Positions 17,101 to 24,700 of a DNA stretch of 37,002 nt are shown piece by piece. The position numbers were made by a program, and so were the translations under genes. Each line of letters starts with the position of its first letter. Within the stretch, counting starts at the first letter, position 1. The notes under the pieces were generated by a model that had not been told where the DNA came from, made no database searches, and worked only from the letters and a program-made list of their open reading frames with translations. Location of the stretch: the IMG/VR virus record IMGVR_UViG_3300046318_000474, positions 1-37,002 of that record. One strand, given 5' to 3'. The stretch comes from a virus.

Positions 17101-19359
17101 GCGAACGTTCCATTTTCATCTCTTTCAATTAGATCTGCTGCCTATGGATTTGCTAAAAATCCACAAGGCGATATCGGCGATTTGATATATTCATGTTTAA
17201 ACTTCGGTAGATTTGAAATCGGAACGATTGGTAGTTTATCACAGGTCGATCCTGGTGCAGATTATAATATTGATCCATACGTTTTGGCGTATCAACCATA
17301 TATTGCTGGATTTGATCGCAAGGACTTTGTTCTTACGGTTAATAATGCAACGCGTACTTTTGTATCCGGTGAACGTATCAATCAGACACAAGCAAATCTG
17401 GTATATTATGATCTCAAGGTCGATTCAGGTGCGTATTCGAATACTTATGATGAGATTCAAGTATCGATCGATACTAAAAATGAAATCTCGAGTGCATTAG
17501 ATTTCATCTATTCTGGTTCAAATACCATTACCTTTATTGCCAATACCACCGGTGTAGGCAATACTGTATCTGATTTTATCTCGGTAGCCGGTAATCCATT
17601 CTCTAGCAATGATTATGTCCGTTATTATGCCGATACCGGCAATACTGTTATTAGTGGCCTATCAAATAACTCGTTCTACTATATCGGATTTTCGAATAGT
17701 ACCGGTATTACGCTATCGGCAACTGCTGGTGGTGCTAATATCGCGTTGACTGCTGGCGGGAATGAATCTGGTCATAATATTAAAAATTATCTTAATGATC
17801 TGGCTGACAATACTCGGATTGTTTATAAGACCCCAGCAGCTAATACTGTTATCGATGGGCTTGCTAATAACACTGCATATTATGTCGTATCATCAAACTC
17901 GGTTGGGTTTAAACTGTCGGCAACACGTGGCGGATCTGCACTTGGTATCAATGCGGCGGCAACTGCTGAAACACATCAAGTGTCTACAGTTCCTGGTTAT
18001 CTTCCATCTGATCGTGTTTACCAAAGCACAACTCCAGTAATGAATGCTTCGGTGCAATCGATCTTCTCTAATACTACCGGTGACTATGTTCGCGTAACTG
18101 GCAATACCGCAGCAATTAACGTTACAACTGCAAATACTCTATTGTCTTATACCAATCCATATGTCAACGGTGCAGTCTCATCAGCCGATCTATATCAGAT
18201 AACTTCGACTGCAAAGGGTATTATCAAAGAGGGATCTAACTCAACAGTTCTGTTTGTCAAGAGACTCTCATTCGAAAATACATTCCAGCCCGGAAGTGAA
18301 GTCATCGGTGATGTTTCCGGTGCAGTTGCAAATGTCGTAGGTGTCTCAGAGGATTCAAGTGAACTTTATCCAATTGGATTGAATGCTGTCATCGAAGCTA
18401 ACGTTACTACTGCCAATGGACAGGTAACTGTTCTTGATGTTTTCGACTCCGGGTTTGGCTATACAAATTCTGAAATTATCCAATACGTATCTGAAGACAA
18501 TACTCATTCCGGTTCAGCCAAAATTCTTATCGATGGCGCAGGCCAAGGCAAGGGATATTATAGAAGTTCCAAGGGATTCTTATCCGAGGACATGTACATC
18601 CATGATGGTGACTATTACCAAGAATATTCATATGAAGTTCTTACCAAGATTTCTGTTGATCGTTATTCGGATATGTTCAAGAAGGTCATGCATATGGCCG
18701 GTACAAAATTCTTTGGGTCAGCACTTATTGTAGAAGAAGCAAATGTTGCGCTAGCCTTGTCAGAGATTGCAACAGGCCAGCAGATTCAATTCAATGCAGC
18801 GACAGACGTATCAACTTCAAGTGATACTATTCAGACAGATATTCAAGGCAAGACATATGCATTTGATGCATTGAATGATGTAAATCAAGAAACTGAATTC
18901 TTTACTCTTCCGATTAATACACTGATTGCAAATGATTACGTACAATACGTATCAAACACCGGTAATTATATCGGAATTGGTGATGGCATGTCTACTATGA
19001 CAAATGCAGCATTCTATTATGTTGTATATTCGAATAGCAGTGGTATTAAGATATCGACTACACTAGGTGGCACTGCACTGAATGTGAATACTGCTGCAAT
19101 GATATCCGAAGAACACTCATTCACGCAATATATCAATCCATTTGCTAATGGCGACCTTCTCCTATATACTACAGGAACAGGCAACACCGCTGTGACTGGA
19201 CTGGCAAACGCTACATCATACTATGTTGTGAATAGCACTCCAAATTCTGTCAAGTTGTCATTGACTGCCAATGGAAGTCCTATAAATATAACAGCTAATA
19301 CAACAACTAGTGGTGCTAATACTGCTGGACACTATTTGACAAAGACCGTCGAGGAATAA
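14179..19359 (+). CDS. 7: Baseplate wedge protein gp7-like, greatly enlarged
   Basis: 1726 residues; T4 gp7 has 1032. The N-terminal 230 residues are the conserved wedge part: 'IEKLISPLVENQFPSFYKEEGPQFIAFVKAYYEWMEA', 'DTTLEKFVVQFKEKYLKNIQ', 'KNSLDLYRSKGSEQSIDLFFKLVYG'. Beta-rich Ser/Thr/Asn-rich material follows, with repeated Ig-like or beta modules, including five copies of a 'GLxNxxxYYVVxxNxxGxxLSxTxGG' unit. A second conserved part lies near 18540-18780 ('GQGKGYYRSSKGFLSEDMYIHDGDYYQEYSYEVLTKIS', 'HMAGTKFFGSALIVEE'), as in cyanophage gp7-type proteins. Its place after gp25-gp6 and before gp8 supports gp7. It should start wedge assembly by binding gp10- and gp8-type subunits. The repeat-rich middle probably projects outside the baseplate. 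Confidence 0.75.
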   Translation: MKDIEKLISPLVENQFPSFYKEEGPQFIAFVKAYYEWMEAETQIIGVSSTDGFITGNLVSQNHTETNRVTGRILSVDTVLNQIHILHTSTELAGEDFSAPGTLINTTNGTTTTITEEVWSGGVLHHARHLPTYRDVDTTLEKFVVQFKEKYLKNIQFDTATNKKLLIKNSLDLYRSKGSEQSIDLFFKLVYGTVAEVKYPGENVLRLSDGIWEKPEYLEVTANEYNVDYVGKQIIGALSGAKAFVERFIRRRVGNGHVNLLYISGKEGEFRNGEIIGTNVDNTPDYTTSKRAQLIGSVSRVTIIDKGANFKVGDIVSFRGSARGIGGLARVVSVSDATGVVDFIFVDGGWGYTLNATSLISEKVLRLNDITANTQSDRYFNLFEQFAQPIINVAFTSATSNVASGDYVYRYAANGQLAGTGVVIDTDQTNTSGQITISHITGVIAPNVTYYISSNTASFFANTIEDRTISGKVMGIPQVYTLELSGQVGTLAVGQTVYQKNTTTTFASGTVNSITQTAFGNNVVLIDARGAFKNSGALANATYTVGTGTVTSNTSNTVIVGSGTAFNNNFIGSIIYQTTGNVAIGTVESITNSTFLTLTSNASTYVSSNAFNYGLTYPIYVTDNSTIYANVDNVSATAGIYQIKKYVNTIKYQSANNDKFLYSNSVYQYSSTGNVISEGIILTVDHDSGTSTGNVTIIPVKGYFRETDSFYTNGNTASAVVVTTSVSNTGGDYINSPYARMVDGVSNTHAILESIGQGSGASFGVGTIGDTETVFVGTDLIGANNNGTLDYDRKILTVASSTGFATGDYAYQTVNKIGFNSSSSVNETTGFITLPTANTLFTVGDNILYEVATGNTALNGLIAGNYYYVNFANTTGIILSYPYRKTDQINTANFSAFANNKVNEVGHYFYKQVYGTVFETGTGVVKVKDCIKSFGNTGGTANITTSANSNLIKYGTPSTNTTLQNVTAYATLTQANVPFSSLSIRSAAYGFAKNPQGDIGDLIYSCLNFGRFEIGTIGSLSQVDPGADYNIDPYVLAYQPYIAGFDRKDFVLTVNNATRTFVSGERINQTQANLVYYDLKVDSGAYSNTYDEIQVSIDTKNEISSALDFIYSGSNTITFIANTTGVGNTVSDFISVAGNPFSSNDYVRYYADTGNTVISGLSNNSFYYIGFSNSTGITLSATAGGANIALTAGGNESGHNIKNYLNDLADNTRIVYKTPAANTVIDGLANNTAYYVVSSNSVGFKLSATRGGSALGINAAATAETHQVSTVPGYLPSDRVYQSTTPVMNASVQSIFSNTTGDYVRVTGNTAAINVTTANTLLSYTNPYVNGAVSSADLYQITSTAKGIIKEGSNSTVLFVKRLSFENTFQPGSEVIGDVSGAVANVVGVSEDSSELYPIGLNAVIEANVTTANGQVTVLDVFDSGFGYTNSEIIQYVSEDNTHSGSAKILIDGAGQGKGYYRSSKGFLSEDMYIHDGDYYQEYSYEVLTKISVDRYSDMFKKVMHMAGTKFFGSALIVEEANVALALSEIATGQQIQFNAATDVSTSSDTIQTDIQGKTYAFDALNDVNQETEFFTLPINTLIANDYVQYVSNTGNYIGIGDGMSTMTNAAFYYVVYSNSSGIKISTTLGGTALNVNTAAMISEEHSFTQYINPFANGDLLLYTTGTGNTAVTGLANATSYYVVNSTPNSVKLSLTANGSPINITANTTTSGANTAGHYLTKTVEE
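16680..16914 (+). repeat. YYVV-type beta module, copy 1 in gp7-like protein
   Basis: A divergent copy encoding 'LNGLIAGNYYYVNFANTTGIILS' and closing with 'NEVGHYF'. It aligns with the four later copies by the pattern GL.....YYV..aNttG..LS and the terminal GH. Confidence 0.55.
17515..17985 (+). repeat. Tandem YYVV-type beta modules, copies 2 and 3 in gp7-like protein
   Basis: Two adjacent units, 'VISGLSNNSFYYIGFSNSTGITLSATAGG' and 'VIDGLANNTAYYVVSSNSVGFKLSATRGG', each preceded by 'Y...A/TGNTV' and followed by a polar linker ending near 'ESGH' or 'AETH'. Similarity is clear at protein level and weaker at DNA level, so the duplication is not recent. Confidence 0.75.
18889..19350 (+). repeat. 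Tandem YYVV-type beta modules, copies 4 and 5 at the C-terminus of the gp7-like protein
   Basis: Copy 4 encodes 'AAFYYVVYSNSSGIKISTTLGG' and copy 5 'VTGLANATSYYVVNSTPNSVKLSLTANG', ending in 'AGHYLTKTVEE' at the stop. Both begin with an 'ANDYVQYVSNTGN' or 'ANGDLLLYTTGTGN' strand. The protein thus ends in a pair of these units. Confidence 0.75.
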
Positions 19360-21765
19360 ATGGCAACTACACAGAAACTCGTTACATCTAACTTTAATGT
19401 ACATAGTGCAGCCAGCTTTGTAAACACCTTTGCTAATACTGACTATTTCATTTTTGCCGGCAAGCATACTCCGTATACGACAAGTGATGTAGCAATTGCT
19501 ACGCCAAATAATAGCGTCAAATCATCGTACCTAGACATTTATGATAATATGATCTTTGCTAAAAAGATTAGTGACGCTGATATTGTCCATGTTATTCCAA
19601 AATATCTGTGGTCATCGAATACGTATTATACGCAATATGATCATCGTGATGGTGATCTATTTGATAAGCAATTTTATACAGTTGTTGATGATGATACTGA
19701 GTATAATGTATGGAAGTGTCTCCATAATGCCAGCAATACGAGTACTACTACATATTCTACGATCTCACCATCAAGAGTCGGCAGTTCAGCCGACCTGACT
19801 CCTATCGAAACTGGAGATGGTTATCTGTGGAAATACATGTACACTATCACCAAAACCCAGTATGAAAAATTTGCTACGACAAATTATATTCCTATTACTG
19901 CGAACACTGATGTCATATCCGGTGCAATTGATGGCAGCATTGAACTGATTGATGTGGTTGGAGCAGGCCGCGGCTATAATAACTATATTGCTAATGGCGT
20001 ATTTAAAACCGGTGATATTAGTATTGGCGGGGTTAATACGGTATATGGTGCGCCAGAAACGGCTGTTGCCATCGATGACTATTATCAAGGTTGCGTTCTT
20101 AAGATTACATCAGGCACGGGCATTGATCAATATCGTCGTATTGTCAACTATGAAGGTGTTGGTGTACAGAAGAAGTTTATTCTAGATTCTGGATTTACAG
20201 TAGTTCCTGGGGTGTCTGATACGTATCAGGTTTATCCGTACGTATATGTATGGGGTGATGGATCAGAAACAACAGTTGCAGACGGCCGCGCGATTATTAA
20301 TACAGCTGCAAATACTATTTCAAAGGTTGAAATCCTAAGCGTCGGCGCAGGATATCGATATGGCGAATCGTATGCATCTGATATGCCAAACACTACAACA
20401 GTAGATATCAACAGCGTGTATATCCCAATCCCAGATGTGATTTCACAGGGTACAAATTTTGTGGCCGCCGTATTGCAACCTATTCTCTCACCAAAGGGTG
20501 GGCATGGTTCCGATCCATGGAATGAATTAGGTGGTAACCGTGTTTGTATTTCCACCAAATTTACGAATAGTGAAAGCGGAACACTGCCAACTCAAAATGA
20601 TTTTAGACAGGTAGGATTGATTAAAAATCCATTATATACCAACGTTGATTTTGTTTTAAAAAGTGCCAATACGATCGGTGGTTTTTCTATTGGTGAAACT
20701 GTTTATCAGTTCAAGCAGTTTAAACTGCATGGTAATGTTAATATTACATCTTCGAATAGTACTATTCTTAAAACCAACTATGGTAAAATCTCTACTACCG
20801 CTACATTAGTAAATGCAGGAACTGCATATGATAGTTCAGTTGATACTCTAGTCTTTGATAATACCGGTACCGGCGGTTCAGGTGCAAATGCAACCTTTAC
20901 AAATAACGTATCTGGCGTAATCACAAGTATTATTGTATCTAATACCGGATCAAATTATGTCACCGCTCCATTGGTGTCAATTAGCACATTGACAGGTAGT
21001 AATGGATCGATTACCGTTTCACTTGATAATCCACAGACTCCTACATTCAAAGATTCATTTGCTACAGGTGATTATGTGTTGGTTCAAAAGGGAAGTAACA
21101 ATTTCCTTTCTACAGTATCTAATGTGCCTGAGGATTATCAGATTACATGTTCGACCAATTCTACATTTACTGCAAACAACGCTGAGATCTCGGCTGTTGT
21201 TCTTGGTGCTTCTGGTAAGGTAACATCAGTAAGTTCTGGGCAAATTACACTGACAAATGTATCTGGTGTATTTACCGAAGGCAGTAAAATTATCGGCACT
21301 ACAACCGGTTCTACTTCAGTTATTCAGACGTCTAATAATACCGTTACTGCAATCCAGGTCAATGATAAAGCTGCCGGTTCATTCAACACTTCAGTACAAT
21401 TGACCAGACTGGTTGGCAACTATACATCAGGAAGTTCATCATTTGTTGAAGATGAATTTGTTAGCCAAAATAGTTTGATTGCATATGCAAAACCACGTGG
21501 TTATTTGCATCATATTGAAATTTCAGCCGGTGCTGATGATGACGTTGCATTCATTAGTAATGAATTCGGTGTATTCAATTTAGATCCTGATGGTGTTCGA
21601 ACTGTATCGGGTAACACTTCTGGTGCTACCCTCGATAATTTATCGAATAAATACCCTGGAGACTTTGTAGTAGGAAGTGGTGAAGTATTATATTACGAAA
21701 ACCTAGATCCTATTACAAGAAGCGATAATAAATCAGAAATAATCAAGATAATTTTGGAGTTTTAA
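19360..21765 (+). CDS. 8: Baseplate wedge protein gp8-like with large insertion
   Basis: 801 residues; T4 gp8 has 334. Both ends keep gp8 landmarks: 'IPKYLWSSNTYYTQYDHRD', 'YNVWKCL', 'PIETGDGYLWKYMYTI' (T4: IEPGDGYVWEYLFEI), 'FRQVGLIKNPL' (T4: FRQISIITNPL), and the C-terminal 'SGEVLYYENLDPITRSDNKSEIIKIILEF' (T4: GEMIYMENRPPI...EEINILFTF). About 300 residues of beta-rich sequence (roughly 430-730), with repeated 'V.S..SG.ITL..VSG.FTEG' units, are inserted before the C-terminal motif. The gene follows gp7 directly with no gap. gp8 dimers bridge gp7 and gp10 in the T4 wedge; the same role is expected. Good confidence because three separate motifs line up in order. Confidence 0.82.
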   Translation: MATTQKLVTSNFNVHSAASFVNTFANTDYFIFAGKHTPYTTSDVAIATPNNSVKSSYLDIYDNMIFAKKISDADIVHVIPKYLWSSNTYYTQYDHRDGDLFDKQFYTVVDDDTEYNVWKCLHNASNTSTTTYSTISPSRVGSSADLTPIETGDGYLWKYMYTITKTQYEKFATTNYIPITANTDVISGAIDGSIELIDVVGAGRGYNNYIANGVFKTGDISIGGVNTVYGAPETAVAIDDYYQGCVLKITSGTGIDQYRRIVNYEGVGVQKKFILDSGFTVVPGVSDTYQVYPYVYVWGDGSETTVADGRAIINTAANTISKVEILSVGAGYRYGESYASDMPNTTTVDINSVYIPIPDVISQGTNFVAAVLQPILSPKGGHGSDPWNELGGNRVCISTKFTNSESGTLPTQNDFRQVGLIKNPLYTNVDFVLKSANTIGGFSIGETVYQFKQFKLHGNVNITSSNSTILKTNYGKISTTATLVNAGTAYDSSVDTLVFDNTGTGGSGANATFTNNVSGVITSIIVSNTGSNYVTAPLVSISTLTGSNGSITVSLDNPQTPTFKDSFATGDYVLVQKGSNNFLSTVSNVPEDYQITCSTNSTFTANNAEISAVVLGASGKVTSVSSGQITLTNVSGVFTEGSKIIGTTTGSTSVIQTSNNTVTAIQVNDKAAGSFNTSVQLTRLVGNYTSGSSSFVEDEFVSQNSLIAYAKPRGYLHHIEISAGADDDVAFISNEFGVFNLDPDGVRTVSGNTSGATLDNLSNKYPGDFVVGSGEVLYYENLDPITRSDNKSEIIKIILEF
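21646..21653 (+). promoter_or_regulatory. Weak candidate late box inside the gp8-like gene
   Basis: AATAAATA lies 117 nt before the DUF4815-type gene, within coding sequence. Chance matches are expected in AT-rich DNA; listed only because of its position before a highly expressed structural gene. Confidence 0.15.
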
Positions 21766-21769
21766 GTTA

Positions 21770-24700
21770 ATGGCTCTGCAGACCGATTTTAATGTATCAC
21801 CGTACTACGACGACTATGATCCTCAGAAAGACTTCTATAGAATTCTCTTTCAGCCGGGTGTGGCCGTACAGGCGCGTGAACTTAACCAACTACAGGCCAT
21901 TCTTCAAAATCAAATTGAGAAGTTCGGCGATAACATCTTCAAGCGTGGAACAATCATCGAAGGTTGTAATATCTCTAAGCATGAGATTCTTCCATACGTT
22001 AAGATTCGCGATCTCGAAGTTGATGGTACTCCTGTTGCCATTTCAATGTATGAGAATCTTTCTGTAAGAAATTCATCGAATGTTCAAGGTTATATCGTAA
22101 AAACCGTTTCCGGTTTCGAATCACGTTCGCCAGATCTTAATACGCTATATGTCAAATATAATGGATCTGGAACTGATAGTAATACCGCAACATTCAGTCC
22201 AAGTGATACTCTAGAAGTATTTGATACCAACTATCAGATCTTTAAAATGAAGATCAACAATGGATCGTCAGCATTTTCAAATGCCGATTCTGTTGTGGTT
22301 ATGTCGGCTATTGCTATTACTAATTCTACCGGTGGTAATACTTTCCCTGCAGGTGCATTCGTTGCTGGCCATGTTATTCAAAACGGTGTTGCCAATGCTA
22401 CTATTATCGAAGCTAACACAACTGCGAACTCGGAAGCACTTATTCTAAAGATCAAGCCGCTTGCTGCCGATCTTCTTACAGCCAATACCATTAAATGGCG
22501 TTTTGGTGCCGGTGAAACAATCAGAAACATAACCACTGCCAATGTCGCAAACGTTGCAGCTGTTATCGGTTCCGGTGCAGATGCATCGATCACTACAGAC
22601 TCATTAGGCAAAATCACGGCGTTGTCTGTTGTATCCGGCGGTGCAGGATATTATGTTCCACCACATGTCACTGTTAAGATCGATACAACATCTTCTATTA
22701 CTACAGCAGAGATTAATCAGCTTGATATCACTGCTCAGAATTACTTGGCATCTATAACTGTTGCCAACTCTGCGCTTTCGTCTATCGGTGCTGGTTATGG
22801 TGTTACAATCGACGAAGGAACTATCTATCAGAAGGGATTCTTCAGTCGCGTATCTAACCAATTGGTTGTTGTTAACAAGTATTCAAATACAAACTTCAAC
22901 AAATCTGTAGGCTTCCTAACAGAAGAAACCATTGTCACAAGCAATCAAGATACTTCATTGCTGGATAATGCTACAGGCACATACAACTATACTGCGCCTG
23001 GTGCAAATCGACTGAAGCTCACTCCGGTACTTTATGTTCTTGACAAAACTCTGGCCGATGCCAATACCGAATTCTTGCCGATTATTGAATTTTCTGACGG
23101 CCGTCCATATAAGCAAAGTCTATCGACCGTTTATAATATCATTGGCGATGAAATGGCCAAGAGAACCTATGAAGAATCCGGCAACTTTACTTTGGATCAG
23201 TTCCTTGTAACAACAAAGGATTCTAGCACATTCTCAGAAACTCCTACGGTATTTAAAGCTGCTGTAGATCCTGGTAGAGCATATATCAATGGATATAGAG
23301 TCGAAACAACCGACAACTATCTGACCAGTGTTAATAAGGGCATCGACACAGTTACCAATACTAATGCAGCACTGCGCCTTGGATTTGGTAATTTTATTCG
23401 TGTCAAAGAACTCGGCGGTGTTTTTGAATTTAATACCGGTGCCACGGTTGATCTTTATGATACTGCAAAAACATATTTGAGCACCGGGCCTGGTGCGGCA
23501 ATTACAGTACCAGGTGGGGGTACAAAGATCGGCACCGCGCGTGTTCGTTCAGTAGTCAATGAATATACAAATGCTGAACCAGGTTCTAAAGATGCAACAT
23601 ATCGTATGTACCTATTCGATATTGTAATGAATTCTGGTAAGAACTTCGGTAACGTTCGTTCGGTATATTATGGTGGTACAAATAAGGGTATCGCCGATGT
23701 GATCTTAAGTTCTGCTGGTGTTGCAGAACTTCAAGATACAAAAGACTCAGCGCTGCTCTTCAAGTCTGTTGATGCGATGAAGTATGCCAATAACATGACA
23801 TATACATACCGCACAATCAACCAAGGTGAACTTGCCAACTCGGCTGGATATATTGTTCTGAACCTCGGTGCTGGTGAAACTTTCCCGTACACCGGTCAAT
23901 TGAATTCTAGTGAACTCAGAGATTTTGTCGTAATCCCTCTGGCTGACTATGAAGGTCAATCAAACGCAACAGGCACGGTCACAACATCATCCACCTCGAC
24001 AAGTGTTACCGGGGCCGGAGGCATGGACTTCCGTACATCATTCAATGTCGGCGATTATGTAAAATTTGGCAATACATCATCAAATGCTATCGGTCAAATT
24101 GCACAGATCGCTGGTGCATCATCGATGATTCTGACTTCTAATGCCGCAACGTCATATACCGGTGGGTTTATGAAGGTGGCATATCCTAAGAGTGTTCCAA
24201 TCTCGTTAACAAACGATGCAACAAAATGGGCAAATGTTGAATCTGGCAATAGCCAAGTTCTTACGATCTATCTTGCCAACACTATTGCCAACTCGTCTGG
24301 TTCTAGTTCATCGGCTAATATTGCTATTGCATATAATGCAACTCGTACCAATGTCAGTTCGGCTGCAAAGACCGTACAGCGCAATATCCATACTCGTGTT
24401 GCAGTTGCTAATAATGCCGGTTCAACCCTAGGTCCTTGGGCTCTTGGTGTTTCTGATGCATTCCGTTTGAGAAATGTTTATATTGCAAATGGCGCATCAC
24501 GTGATATCACGTTTGATGTATCGACTGGTATTACAAATTCCGGTACTGCAAATGCATTCTTGACTTTCACCAATACACCTTTTGCTAATGGTGATGCATT
24601 GGTTTATTCGAATACTGCCGGCGTTGGTGTTGTTGGCGGTCTTGCCAATGGCAGTACATACTACGTTGTATATGCGAATGCAAGTGGATTTGCCTTATCA